Source of the DNA: Bacteroidales bacterium
Lineage (GTDB): Bacteria > Bacteroidota > Bacteroidia > Bacteroidales > Lentimicrobiaceae
NCBI GenBank assembly: GCA_016709025.1
Contig: JADJEQ010000014.1
Location: forward strand, 62,001-126,000
DNA length: 64,000 bases
Direction: 5' to 3'
Shown in pieces: positions 44,701 to 55,538 of the stretch (its first letter is position 1; each line of letters starts with the position of its first letter). The notes below the pieces were generated by a model. That model saw only the letters and a program-made list of their open reading frames with translations, had not been told where the DNA came from and ran no database searches. The position numbers were made by a program, and so were the translations under genes.

Positions 44701-46662
44701 CTTGAAACCTATAAAGCACCAGCCTACAATGCAAGCGGGAAACTTATTGGCATTTTGGGAATTTCACGTGATGTTAGTGCGGTCCAAAAGACGCAGGAAG
44801 CATTGAAAGAAAGGGAAGAAATCTATTCTTCAATCGTAAATCAGGCAAGTGATTCTATCGGGCTGATAGATATTGAAACCGGCCGTTTTGTGGAGTTTAA
44901 TCATTCAGCCTATCAAACACTCGGATATACACAGGACGAATTCTCGCGGATGCGTATCATCGATATTGAAGCCAGGCAAACTGAGGAGGATATTAAAAAT
45001 AGTTTTATCAGAATTAAAGAAACCGATGGATACACATTTGAAACATGCCACAGGCATAAGTCGGGCAAAATTCTGGACGTAAGAAGCAGTGCCAGAATCA
45101 TCAATATCAGGGGTAAAGAATATATTTCGGCTATCTGGAGCGATATTACCGGGCAAAAAAGAACAGAGGCCATGATGATTGAAAAGGATCTGATTTTTCA
45201 GTCATTGATGGACAACAGTCCGATATATATTTTCTTTAAAGACCACCTCATTAAATCTCTCTACCTGAGCAGAAATTTTGAACAAATGCTGGGCAAGCCC
45301 TTAAATGAACTTATCGGGAAAGACATGAACGAACTCTTTCCATCCGACATAGCCGTCAATATGATAAAGGACGACCAGAAAATCCTGAATCAAAAACAGT
45401 TGGTTGAAGTTGATGAGGATTTTAATGGCCGGTATTATACTACCATCAAATTCCCGATATTCAGAAAGGATAAACCGCCCATGCTGGCCGGATTTACAAT
45501 CGATATCACCGAACGGCAACATGCACAGCATGCACTCAGGCAAAGTGAAAGGATACTTAAGCAAGCCCAGCAGATTGCCAATATGGGAAGTTTTGAGTTT
45601 GATATTGAAAAAGGAACCTCAGTCTGGTCGGAAAATCTATATAAAATCTTTGATACAGAACCGTCCGGGAAATCCGGAGCAACTCTCCGCACAATTATCC
45701 CATCAAATGTTATTCAGGATGATATTGCTGTAACAGAAAAAGTATTTAAAGATGCATTGGAGGGGTTATGTCCCTATGAACTTGATTTTCGTGTTAGGAG
45801 GGAGGATGGTTCTATAAGATATATGCATTCACGGGCTGATTTTGAGCGTGACGGCACAACAAACAAACCTGTTCGTATGATTGGGCTTATTCAGGACATC
45901 ACCGAACGTAAGAAAGCCGAAGAAGAAATTATTCTCCTGAACGAAAGCCTTGAAAAAAGGGTCGAAGAACGTACCCTTGAGTTGCAGGTTGTAAATCATG
46001 AACTGGAAGCCTTTGCTTACACTGTATCGCATGATCTGCGAGCCCCTCTGAGAGCTATCAATGGATTTACCAATATCTTAAAAGAGGATTTCAGCAAATT
46101 ACTCAATGCTGATGGAATGAAGTTAATTGAAACAATTACCGAAAACGCTGGCCGGATGGGTTTATTAATTGACGACCTGCTTACTTTCTCAAGGCTCAGC
46201 CGTTCAGAAATGAATCTGGTTGAGGTTGACATGAACCACCTGGTGAAAATAGCCTACCAGGAGCTTACCGACCCGGAGCAGCGGGCCCTGATTTCGTTCA
46301 ATACTGAAAAATTACCATCCGTTATGGCTGATAATTCTTTGATTAAACAAGTATGGCTGAACCTTATTTCAAATGCAATAAAGTTTTCGTCGAAAACAGA
46401 AAAACCGGTAATCACCATTTCAGCAATTAAAGAAACTGATAAAATTATTTATAAAGTTTCCGATAATGGCGTTGGATTCAATATAAAATATGCCGCTAAA
46501 TTATTTGGTGTATTTCAGCGGTTACACAGTGTAAGAGAGTTTGAAGGAACCGGAGCCGGACTGGCAATTGTTCAAAGAATCATTATCAGACATGGGGGTA
46601 AAGTATGGGCAACTTCTGAATTAGGCAAAGGTGCTTGTTTTTACTTTTCACTGCCCGAATAA
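41737..46662 (+). CDS. Giant multi-PAS sensor histidine kinase
   Basis: A 1641-residue soluble kinase with no transmembrane segment. About eleven PAS domains run from the N-terminus to about residue 1390; most end with a conserved D-I-T-E-R-K-type tail (DITERK, DISERQ, DITDRK, DITNLK, DVTELK, DVSAVQ, DITGQK, DITERQ). Then a coiled coil, HisKA with His1432 in TVSHDLRAPLRAINGF, and HATPase (NLISNAIKFSS, DNGVGF, GTGAGLAI). There is no receiver. It is followed 116 bp later by a second giant kinase with receivers at both ends, so the two could signal in cascade. The input is probably cytoplasmic (redox, gas or small molecules), but heme or flavin residues cannot be told apart by eye. Confidence 0.93.
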   Translation: MEQHIYKEILQSAPFAYACHRIKYDQESIGIELFVTDANKQFEDLCMSDKQTVINRCLPVIMPGLSVISDNWPAMMGEIAIKGLTRQLEYIHLETGKQYTLQLFSANKDHCVTLFHEIPVTNHQEELMPEDGDINFMDLFETMALGAVYQNADGEIIRVNQAAERILGLSKDQLQGRSSIDPAWKSMYEDGSAYPGDEHPAMVALKTGKPVSGKIMGIFNPASNKTSWIIIDAIPQFRTGETTPFRVHVTFLDITERKIAEDLLRESEEKMRSIYRIAPAGIGIMCQRKFISVNSETCEMTGYTEDELIGADARILYPSKEDYEYVGKEKYRQIGEKGTGSVSTRWKRKDGRIINIILSSTAIDPNNLDKGVVYTAVDISERQKAEKSLVESEEKFRAAFFTSPDLLSITSLSDGTYLDVNEAFIKASGFTRDEIIGNSAHTLNIWYNPEDRKKMTDLLKEKGSLVNFETEFRQKGGTTIHGLMSASILTLGGKPHLLAFTRDITDRKVMENALRYSEELYRTVVSASADGIILRAKSGKILTWNKAAERIFGITSEKAFNQIFDNRKNFLYREDDTIYPGNEHPSGITLSTGEPIRNVQMKIKKEYGDYYWINVNTNPVFSDDSGKPSSVVIAFTDITNLKLAQNALRASAEVVKSIPSGLFIFKFEEPDKFYLSDANPAALHLTKIQPERIIGKELNEVWPDISNASLSSHFLNVIQSSEPYFRNNLPFSNSLTEGIFRITAFKMPNNRLGVAFEDVTELKTAEDQLINAKERAEENEVLLRAIIENAPFEIWARNKHDIGILENQNSVNSIGSILGQKPGSAGTPAEISALWKSNNKRVFKGEIIDEECDITVEGEKRIYQQIIAPIVTATGIDGIVGFNINITDKILARQAIDNERKTLRTLIETIPDHVFMKDLDGRYITCNSRFESLAGISGKELEGKTDYDVFPKDMADSFRYHDRKAIELNKPVMNHESVTFKGDGHIEMLETYKAPAYNASGKLIGILGISRDVSAVQKTQEALKEREEIYSSIVNQASDSIGLIDIETGRFVEFNHSAYQTLGYTQDEFSRMRIIDIEARQTEEDIKNSFIRIKETDGYTFETCHRHKSGKILDVRSSARIINIRGKEYISAIWSDITGQKRTEAMMIEKDLIFQSLMDNSPIYIFFKDHLIKSLYLSRNFEQMLGKPLNELIGKDMNELFPSDIAVNMIKDDQKILNQKQLVEVDEDFNGRYYTTIKFPIFRKDKPPMLAGFTIDITERQHAQHALRQSERILKQAQQIANMGSFEFDIEKGTSVWSENLYKIFDTEPSGKSGATLRTIIPSNVIQDDIAVTEKVFKDALEGLCPYELDFRVRREDGSIRYMHSRADFERDGTTNKPVRMIGLIQDITERKKAEEEIILLNESLEKRVEERTLELQVVNHELEAFAYTVSHDLRAPLRAINGFTNILKEDFSKLLNADGMKLIETITENAGRMGLLIDDLLTFSRLSRSEMNLVEVDMNHLVKIAYQELTDPEQRALISFNTEKLPSVMADNSLIKQVWLNLISNAIKFSSKTEKPVITISAIKETDKIIYKVSDNGVGFNIKYAAKLFGVFQRLHSVREFEGTGAGLAIVQRIIIRHGGKVWATSELGKGACFYFSLPE

Positions 46663-46778
46663 ATTCCATTTAAATAAATAGCTTGTCTTATAAAATAGTT
46701 CAATTACTTATCGCTGGTTAATTGATTAAATGTTTTGCTTTCTGGGTAATCCAGGTAAAATAAATAGCTACAGGAGAA

Positions 46779-49700
46779 ATGGACGACAACACCCGCATAC
46801 TGCTGGTTGAAGACAGCCTGGCCGATGCCGAACTGAATAAACGTGAAGCCCGGAAAGTACTGGAAAATTGTAGTTTTAAACTGGTTGAAACCGAGGAAGC
46901 ATTTCTGGAGGAGTTGAAAAACTGGCAGCCACATCTGATTCTCTCCGACTACAGTATGCCCGTTTTTGACGGCCTTTCCGCACTGGCACTTGCACTTAAA
47001 TATTCACCTGAAACGCCGGTTATTATTGTTACAGGTTCAGTTAATGAAGATACCGCGGTTGAATGTATGAAAGCCGGAGCCGCCAATTATGTTATCAAAC
47101 AGAGTATAAAAAGACTTGGCACTGCCATACTGCATGCACTTGAAGAAAGAATCCGTAAGATTGACCATCGACGGAGCCAGATTGCACTCAGCGTGAGTGA
47201 AAAACGTTACCGGGAATTGTTTGAAATTTCGCCACTTGGTATTGTTGTACAGGATGCCAGAAATATAATTCTCAATATTAATAAAGCTTACTGTGAGATT
47301 TCCGGATACAGTGCTGAGCAACTACTGGGTAAAAATGTCAGTATCCTCTGTTTGGGGAGTCTTGAGTTGGACAATATCAAATCTAACACCTCCAAAATTC
47401 TTTCCGGTGAGATACTGCGGCATGAAGTAATGAACCTGCGAAAAGATGGGCTGCCTATTGTTATCGAGTTAACTGAATCTCCCATTACCCTGGAAGACGG
47501 ATCGACCGGAATTCTCAGCATGGCTGCAGATATTACAGAAAGAAAGTCTTCGGAGAAAGAATTGGAATTTATGAACCACAATCTCCAGTTCCTGTCAGAT
47601 TATGCTCTGATGTTAACAGGTGTAACTGAAAATTCCGACTTCACAAAGGTTGTAGTAGATGCGCTGAAACGCCTGACAGGAGCAGAATTGATCTTATTTT
47701 CTGAATACAATTCCAAAAACAGCACCCTGATAACGCGTCATATTTTGGTAAATCAGGAGATTGAGAAAAAAATGACCGGCTTATTAGGTAAAAGTTTTCT
47801 TCAACTATCATTGCCTGTAAGCCCACAAATCTATAAACACTTTCTTGAACATAGCTCTCAGACTTTCAGCTCCCTGACCGAACTCTCCTTCGGGGTAATA
47901 CCGGAACTCATTAACCAGGCTTTCCTGGAGCTTTCCCATATTAACAGATACATTGGTATTTCCTTCAATGTTGGAGAAGAAGTTTATGGAACAGCAATTA
48001 TCGGTTTAAAACATGAACAGCCTGATCCTGACGAGAAGTTACTTAATTCTCTCGCTCATCTTACCTCTTTAAACATGAGGCGAAAAAAAGCCGAGGAAGA
48101 ATTAAAGGAACGTGAAGAACGGCTGTATAAGATTGTGAATTCATCTCAGGATGCTATGGTGATCATGAATGAAACCGGCAATGCCTATATCTGGAATCAG
48201 TCTGCACAGCGTATGTTTGGCTACACCGCCGAAGAAATCAGTGGTAAAAACCTGTACAACCTGATCATGCCCAATCACGACCAGGAACAATTCAAAGGCG
48301 TTTTTGACAATACTCAGGAAACCGGAGAAAGCAGTTCCACAGGAAAGACCATTGAATCGGCCGCATTGAGGAAGAGTGGTGAAGAGTTCCCGGTTGAATT
48401 GGTGTTGTCAGCAATTAAAATTGACGATGAATGGTATTCAATAGCTTCCATTCGTGATATTACCGAGCGTAAACGTGCCATTGAATCCATTCTGAGTAAT
48501 GAGAGAAAGTACCATAACCTGTTCGATGCCAACATAAACGGGATTGCTGTAATCCGCATCAATCCGGACGAAACTGTAACAACACAAATTCAGGTAAATA
48601 AAGCGGCAGCAAACATGCTTGGCTATACCCCTGAAGAATTGACTGCACTGCCTATGCATGTTCTGGAGGCCAATATCACGCCTGAGATACTCGAAGAAAG
48701 GCGCAATGCATTAGGTCGAAATTCAAGCCACATTTTTGAAACCCTACTGATTCATAAATCAGGAAAATTGATTCCGGTTGAAATTTCAGGAACGTTCATA
48801 AACTATGATGGTGTGCCGGCAATCATGAACATTATGCGGGATATCTCTGAACGAAAGTTTAGGGAAAACCTTCAGAAAATGCAGTATAACATTGCCAATG
48901 CGGTTATCAATGCCAATTCTCTTCATACAATGTATGAGGCAGTGAGGGATGAACTTTCCAATATTATTGACACCACCAACTTCTTTGTAGCATTTTACAA
49001 CGAGGAAACCGGCATGATGCAGTCACCGTTTGAGCAGGAATTGGATATAATAGAGGAATGGCCGGCCGATAAATCACTTTCCGGATATATTGTAAATCAA
49101 AAGAAATCCTTATTGTTAACCAAGAGCCAGATATCGGAGATGGCCGAAAAAGGTATCATTAACCTGATAGGCACACGATCTGAAAAATGGCTGGGAGTAC
49201 CACTCTTTAGTGGCAAACAGGCAATCGGTGCCATGGTTGTCCAAAGTTATGACAACCCCAATGCTTACAATGAAGATTCAAAATATGTACTTGAACTGGC
49301 GGCTCATGAATTGGGTAATTATATAAGCCGGAAAGAAGCCGAACAGCATGCCATTAAACTTTCAAAAGCTGTTGAGCAAAACCCGGTAAGCATTGTTATT
49401 ACCGATAAAGAAGGTAAAATAGAATATGTGAATCCAAAATTTATCGAAGTTACCGGATATTCCTTTGCCGAATCAGTTGGAATGAAGCCCAGTATTCTGA
49501 AATCCGGAGAACAGGATAAAACCTTCTATGAGCATCTCTGGAACACCATTTCTGCCGGTGCTGATTGGCAAGGTGAAATAAAAAACAAAAAAAAAGACGG
49601 CAAGTATTACTGGGAAAATGCCATTATTTCGCCCATCTTTGATGAAAAAGGTGCAATAACCAATTTCGTGGCTGTTAAAGAAGACATTACTGAAAAGAAA

Positions 49701-50855
49701 AATATAATCAGGGAATTAAGCATTGCAAAAGACAAAGCAGAAGAAAGTGACCGGCTGAAAACAGCTTTTCTTCAGAATATTTCACATGAAATCAGAACAC
49801 CACTGAATGGAATTCTGGGATTTTCGGAACTCCTGATCCAGGAATGGACCAGTCCTGAAGAACGGATCGAATACAGTGAAGCTATCAATTTAAGTGGAAA
49901 ACGATTGATTGAAATTATCAGCAATGTACTGGATATTTCCATCATCGAAACGGGTCAGGTTATATTGAACCCCGTCAGTTTCAGGCTTAATCAAATGATG
50001 CTTGAACTTAATAATTTCTACCACAACCAGGCTTTGCAGAAAGGGTTGGAATTGAAATACAAAATGGGCGAAACCGATGAAAACAGCCTGATAAATGCCG
50101 ATCATTCGCGTATAAATCAGGTTCTGACTAACCTGCTGAACAATGCTATCAAATACACGAAAAAAGGGAATATCAATTTCAGTTATAAATTCCTGAATGC
50201 AGGAGAAGTATTGTTCTCAGTAACTGATACCGGCATAGGGATCAATGAGGCTCATCATAACCGGATATTTACCAGATTCTACCAGGCAAATAGTTCGAAT
50301 GCCCGCAATTACGAAGGAGCCGGGCTTGGTCTCTCAATCAGTCAAGGACTGGTTCAGGCCATGGGTGGAAAAATATGGTTTGAATCAGAACCCGGGATTG
50401 GGTCCTCCTTTTATTTTACAATTCCATTGTCCGGATTCCAGATACAAAGCGAAGACCCAATCTCAGATATAGCAATTCACCAGGATAATGAGATTGTGCT
50501 TATTGCCGACGATGATTATACAAGTTTCAAACTGCTGCAGACTACCCTAAAGAAAAGAAATCTCAAGGTTATTCGCGCTGAAACAGGGCTTGAAGCAGTT
50601 GAAATGGTTAAAAAATATGAAAACATAATGCTGGTGCTGATGGATGTGAAAATGCCCGAAATGGATGGATTTGAAGCAACCCGTATCATCAAATCATTGA
50701 AGCCCGGATTACCCGTTATTATCCAGACAGCTTATGCATTCAAGGATGATACTGAAAAAGCATTTGCCTTCGGATGCGATGATTTTCTGTCAAAGCCAAT
50801 TGCAACAGATAAATTATACCAGATCTTTGAGAAATACATGGGAAAGAAAAGCTGA
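46779..50855 (+). CDS. Hybrid kinase with receiver at both ends and PAS/GAF array
   Basis: A 1358-residue soluble protein. Domain order: receiver (about 5-120; phospho-acceptor Asp57 in LILSDYSMP), PAS (~140-265), GAF-like (~270-430), PAS (~445-570), PAS (~575-700), GAF (~705-855), PAS (~865-985), HisKA with His1003 in NISHEIRTPLNGILGF, HATPase (NLLNNAIKYT, DTGIGI, GAGLGLSI), and a C-terminal receiver (~1240-1355, LVLMDVKMPEMDGFEAT). The N-terminal receiver suggests control by another kinase, most simply the neighbour at 41737. No DNA-binding domain is present. The transcription unit ends at the hairpin at 50910-50939. Confidence 0.93.
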   Translation: MDDNTRILLVEDSLADAELNKREARKVLENCSFKLVETEEAFLEELKNWQPHLILSDYSMPVFDGLSALALALKYSPETPVIIVTGSVNEDTAVECMKAGAANYVIKQSIKRLGTAILHALEERIRKIDHRRSQIALSVSEKRYRELFEISPLGIVVQDARNIILNINKAYCEISGYSAEQLLGKNVSILCLGSLELDNIKSNTSKILSGEILRHEVMNLRKDGLPIVIELTESPITLEDGSTGILSMAADITERKSSEKELEFMNHNLQFLSDYALMLTGVTENSDFTKVVVDALKRLTGAELILFSEYNSKNSTLITRHILVNQEIEKKMTGLLGKSFLQLSLPVSPQIYKHFLEHSSQTFSSLTELSFGVIPELINQAFLELSHINRYIGISFNVGEEVYGTAIIGLKHEQPDPDEKLLNSLAHLTSLNMRRKKAEEELKEREERLYKIVNSSQDAMVIMNETGNAYIWNQSAQRMFGYTAEEISGKNLYNLIMPNHDQEQFKGVFDNTQETGESSSTGKTIESAALRKSGEEFPVELVLSAIKIDDEWYSIASIRDITERKRAIESILSNERKYHNLFDANINGIAVIRINPDETVTTQIQVNKAAANMLGYTPEELTALPMHVLEANITPEILEERRNALGRNSSHIFETLLIHKSGKLIPVEISGTFINYDGVPAIMNIMRDISERKFRENLQKMQYNIANAVINANSLHTMYEAVRDELSNIIDTTNFFVAFYNEETGMMQSPFEQELDIIEEWPADKSLSGYIVNQKKSLLLTKSQISEMAEKGIINLIGTRSEKWLGVPLFSGKQAIGAMVVQSYDNPNAYNEDSKYVLELAAHELGNYISRKEAEQHAIKLSKAVEQNPVSIVITDKEGKIEYVNPKFIEVTGYSFAESVGMKPSILKSGEQDKTFYEHLWNTISAGADWQGEIKNKKKDGKYYWENAIISPIFDEKGAITNFVAVKEDITEKKNIIRELSIAKDKAEESDRLKTAFLQNISHEIRTPLNGILGFSELLIQEWTSPEERIEYSEAINLSGKRLIEIISNVLDISIIETGQVILNPVSFRLNQMMLELNNFYHNQALQKGLELKYKMGETDENSLINADHSRINQVLTNLLNNAIKYTKKGNINFSYKFLNAGEVLFSVTDTGIGINEAHHNRIFTRFYQANSSNARNYEGAGLGLSISQGLVQAMGGKIWFESEPGIGSSFYFTIPLSGFQIQSEDPISDIAIHQDNEIVLIADDDYTSFKLLQTTLKKRNLKVIRAETGLEAVEMVKKYENIMLVLMDVKMPEMDGFEATRIIKSLKPGLPVIIQTAYAFKDDTEKAFAFGCDDFLSKPIATDKLYQIFEKYMGKKS

Positions 50856-50909
50856 TTTCTATTGTATCTAAGGAAATGAGATGGTTAATGAATTTCCGGC
50901 AAAAATCAA

Positions 50910-50939
50910 CAGGAGGCAGGTTAATAACCTGACCTCCTG
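50910..50939. terminator. Bidirectional terminator between kinase and T9SS genes
   Basis: Two-part stem: CAGGAGG/CCTCCTG flanking CAGGTT/AACCTG with one bulged A (50910-50939). On the minus strand it is followed by TTGATTTTTG. It lies between the stops of two convergent genes, so it can terminate both. Confidence 0.75.
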
Positions 50940-50977
50940 CTATCGTGTTTCACCGAAGTTTGCGAAGGGCTATGTTG

Positions 50978-53900
50978 CTATCGGATAAACAGTTTGTTCT
51001 CAGAAAGAATGTTTGCCCCGATAAGTCTGGCTATGTATATTCCTGATGGAAGATCTGTTTGCAAAAAGTACTCACCGCTGTTATTGAATGAACGCTTTAA
51101 AACTTCCTGACCACTGATGGTATATAGGATGAATTCTGCCTTGTTTATAGTAGCCGGGAACTGAATGCGTATATCTTTATCAAAACTGCTGATCTTTATC
51201 TTTTCCGTTTCTTTTTGGTCAGTGCTCCAGGGTAATAAACTGATAAAAAGCGTATTTTCAACACCTCCTGAAGGGTTTTGCGTATCTACGCCCCATTGCC
51301 ACCAACCATCGGGTGAAAGGTATTCGCCAAGCAGGCTACCATCTGAAAGGTTGCGGATCTCGATACGCTGAACACCGGCATCGTTTACATTTGGGACTAT
51401 TCCACCCCAGGAACCATCAACTCCAGTTACACTGTTACAATAGAATGGGGCATATACGCCGGTAGCACAGAAATCAACGCCGCTGGTCTCAATATGGGTT
51501 GCATAAAGCGGTCTGCCGGTTCCTTCGGTATTGTCGAACAGATAAACAAAATCGCCGGGGTTATCAAGGCTGACTGCCTCAATGGCAGTACCATGGGTTA
51601 ACAATGCTTCGGTTCCGAATTGAAGTACCGTGGTAAAGTCAATTGTTGTTACCCTGTTGGCAACTGTTGAGCCTTCTGCCCCATCATTGAGTGCAATGCG
51701 CATATACAGCTGATTCCCGGGTGTGAAACGTTCATTTCCGGTAGGTTCGGCAATAAACCAACCGGTGAATGTACCATTGATATCGGTGATGAACTCACCA
51801 TATTCACCGGGCGTTCCCAGTGAAGTACTGCTGGTTCTGGTAAAAGTTCCCTCCTCTGAAACATAGATTGCGTTTCCGGCCCCGTCTGAGGTTGCCGGGT
51901 CAGAACCCGCAACAACTTTATTAAAGTACCGGTAGGTGGCATCAGGACTCAGGTTTACAATGGTTGCCCTGAAAGCAAACGGCACCCTTGTTTCATTGGT
52001 ACCGTTGATACCTTGAATATACAGTGGCAATGTGACATTCGAAAGCACCGGTTGATCGTCGGTTGTAACCAATCCGCTACAGGTGACCGTTTTATCTGTT
52101 GCTCCGCCGCCGCTGTTTACAATTGATTCTCCGTTGTATTCACCTGCAGGCAGTCCGGCTTTCAACCGCACACTAACTGTAACCGGCTGCCCGGTAATTG
52201 TTCCGTTGGCGAATGGAAAGTTTATAAAGGATGTATAATTGGTACCATCGGATGCTATTTCATAATTAGCTGGGGCTGATACCGTTATATTTCCGCTCCC
52301 GGTAAGGTCTGACCCTCCCAATTGATATGTTTGTGCAGGTGATGGTCCAAAATCAACAGTATAAATAAATCCATTCAGTATAGATGGGTTAACGCTTAGC
52401 AGCGGTTCAGGGACAGGTAACAGCTCCAGCACCAGTATATCCGCATCACCACCAAACGGATTTCGGGTATCATAGGCGCCCCAGACCCCGTTTTCAGAAG
52501 TATGAACGGCAACAACAGCGCCATTTATCCGGCTTCTCTCTTCAACCCGGCGTATACCATCCGGTAGAATATTGGGGACAATGCTGCCCCATGATCCGTT
52601 TATTCCCTGCACATCAGAAGTGTAGAATCCCACATACGATCCAACAGATGTAAAATCAATGCCGGTGGTTTCAACACTGCTTCCGTTAACCGGCCTCCCG
52701 GTCCCTGCAGTATTATCGTACAAAAAGATCATATTGCCTGGTATAGCCGCGGAAACTCCCCGGATGCCGGTACCTTGTCCTGCCTGGTTCTGATTGCCGA
52801 AATTGATAACACCGGTTGCTCCTGTTGAGGTTAATCTGTAAGCTATGGTTGTCCCGTTGTTACCGTCGTTGAGTATAATCCGCATGAAAACCTCGTTACC
52901 CGGTGTAAATCTGGCATTGCCGGTTGGTTCTGTAACAAACCACCCGGAATAATTACCCGATGCATCGGCCGCAAATTCACCATATTCACCCGGGATGTCC
53001 ATCGCCGGGCCACTTGACCTTGTATACGTACCATCTGCATTTACAAAAATACAATTGCCGCTTCCATCAGAGGTCGGACTGTCGGAGGAGATAACCACTT
53101 TATTAAAGTACCGGTAGGTGGCATTGGGGGTGAGGTTAACAATTGAAGCCCGGAATGCAAAAGGAACCCTTTGGGTATTGGTGCCGTTTATTCCCTGAAT
53201 ATATTGTGGAATGGTTTCTGACACAATAGATGGAACAGGTAAGGTAACTGTTCCGGAACAGGTAACTGCCATATCGGGCGCACCTCCGCCACTGTGCATT
53301 ATTTGTTCATTGCTGTAATTTCCGGCAACCAGCCCCGATTTCATTCTAACCTGAACAGTAAGAGGTTGTCCTGTGATTATACCACCTGCAAAAGGAAGGT
53401 TGAGTGTCGGAAGATAGGTCGTTCCATTCAGTGATATTTCAAAATCAGCGGGTGCCGTGACCAATATATTTCCGCTTCCTGTAAGATTTACTGCTGTCAG
53501 TGTATAATTTTGAGGAACTGAGGGTCCATTGCCTGCTATATAAGTGAAGTCGTTTAAGATTGAGGGGCTGGCATTGATTACCGGATTAGTTCCTCCCGTG
53601 AGATCAATGACCAGAATATTGTCGAGGCCACCCGTTGGGTTTCGCGTATCGGTGGTTCCCCATACACCATCGGTTGAGGTATTTGAGCTGACAACTTCCC
53701 CGGTTGCCTGATCCAGTTCTTCAATAAGCCTGATCCCGCCCGCGTTCACATTGGGAACAATACCGCCCCATGAGCCATTAACACCCTGTACGACCGTGCT
53801 GTAGAATGTAGCATAAGAATTTGCGGCGGCGAAATTAATTCCGGTAGTTTCTATACTGGTTCCGTAGAGCGGCCGGCCGTTTCCGGCTGTATTGTCGTAA

Positions 53901-55430
53901 AGGAATACAAAGTTCTTAGGCAGTGAACCGGATATGCACCTGATACCGGTACCCTCAGCTGAGACTACTGTGTTGCCGAAATTTATAACACCAGCTGAAG
54001 CAATGGTTGTAAGTCTGGTATCCACTACTGATCCGTTTGCCCCATCATTCAGGCAAATCCGCATGTAAACCAGGTTGCCCGGAGTAAATCTGGCATTACC
54101 GGTAGGCTCTGTCATGAACCATCCCGTAAAACTACCGGTTGCATCGGTTAAAAATTCACCATAATCTCCTGCATTTTCCAGTCCGGGCGAGGAAGTCCGA
54201 ACAAATGTTCCGTTGGTACTCGCGTAAATCACATTCCCCGACCCGTCAGAAGTAGCAACATCACCATTGATCACCACCGAATTAAAGTAACGGTAAGTAG
54301 CATTCGGAATAAGGTTAATGAGTGTCACTCTGTAAGCATAAGGCACCCTGTTGGTGTTTGTTCCGTTAATTCCCTGGATAAACTGAGGCAGTATTTCTTC
54401 TGCAATCTGAGGCGCATCGGCAGGGGTGATTGAGCCGTTGCAGGTAACTGTGGTTGTTGCTCCACCTCCTGAGTTATCAATGATTTCGCCATTGTAATCC
54501 CCGGGGTTAAGCCCGGCAGCCATTCTAACGTAAACCGTAACCGGCTGTCCTGTGATAATACCTCCGGCATAAGTGAATGTTGCTGTTGAGCTGAAGGTGC
54601 TTCCATTGGAAGAAACTTCGAAATTATCTGTGCCCCCAACAGTGATGTTGCCTGAACCTGTAAGATTTAATCCGTTAAGCGTGTAGGATTGACTGGCCGA
54701 AGGACCATTGCCTTCAACATACACAAATCCTGAAAGGGTGGTTGGATCGGCCGTTAAGACCGGTATTGCAGCTATGCCTGAAAAGGTAACATTGTCAAAC
54801 CGCCAGGTTCCTCCCTCCATAACTACTTGTTGAAGTTGAAGCCCCATAATTGGCCCCATCTACAAACTCGGAAACCATCCTTACAGCAAAAAGCGGATTG
54901 TTGTTTGCTCCTGTTAAAGAACCAAGATTTGCTGAGCGGACAAACCATGAATCACCGGCATCTGCAATAAATCGCCCGTTATCAAAACCAGCATCCACAC
55001 CAGCATTGGAGTTGACCGCATTTGAAATGGAGGCTTCAAAATCAGTCCAGTTTGCACCATCAAGCGTGTATTGCAACCGTACCCGGTTAGCAGAGGTGTT
55101 GCTATGGCGTTGATGCCAGCTTACCTGAATAACGGAAAAACCATCCGTTGAAACATTGTACTGAGTACCGGCAGTTCCCTCATTGGTTCCCTGGGCGGGA
55201 TAACCGGTTGTGTGCCATGCCCTTCCACCAGTTGTAGTTCCGGTGTAACCTGTATTGAAACTGGTTGTGATTCCACCGATTGCGGAAGCTGTTCCGGTTC
55301 CGGCAGAAGGGGTAATTACATCCCCTTCAAAAGTCCATTGGGTAATGGTGGTTTGTGCCAATAATTCGTTTGAAAACACCATTAATAATCCAAAAGCAAG
55401 ATTCTGAAATAAATGAATTATCCTTTTCAT
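50978..55430 (-). pseudogene. Large T9SS repeat protein, broken by a +1 frameshift
   Basis: Two overlapping frames form one protein of about 1483 residues. The upstream frame (55430-54795) has the signal peptide and the WTFEGDVITPS N-terminal domain, and ends at STSSYGGRNLAV. The downstream frame (from 54859) resumes with GGTWRFDNVTFSG, matching the order in the paralogue at 55539 (STYSENGTLRYDNVTFQG). Deleting one G of the GGG at 54813-54815 restores the frame. The body has three tandem units of about 1.18 kb, each with an Ig-like ~95-residue part (NYTLTAVNLTGSGNI...) and a YIQGINGTNT...VYLYDNT part. The end is a T9SS sorting domain. Either a genuine mutation or a base-call error. Confidence 0.85.
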
Positions 55431-55457
55431 AACCGGAACTTATATTTGTTAAATTAA

Positions 55458-55505
55458 GATCCTGCACCCGTTGTTGATTTGGCAATCAACAGCAAGTGCA
55501 GGATC
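55458..55505 (-). terminator. Intrinsic terminator between the two T9SS paralogues
   Basis: Ten-base-pair stem GATCCTGCAC (55458-55467) / GTGCAGGATC (55496-55505) with an inner GTTGATT/AATCAAC stem (55473-55479, 55484-55490). On the minus strand it is followed by CTTAATTTAAC. It ends transcription of the 55539 gene. Confidence 0.75.
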
Positions 55506-55538
55506 AAGCACAATTATTTCTGTTCAGTACAGAAGGCT

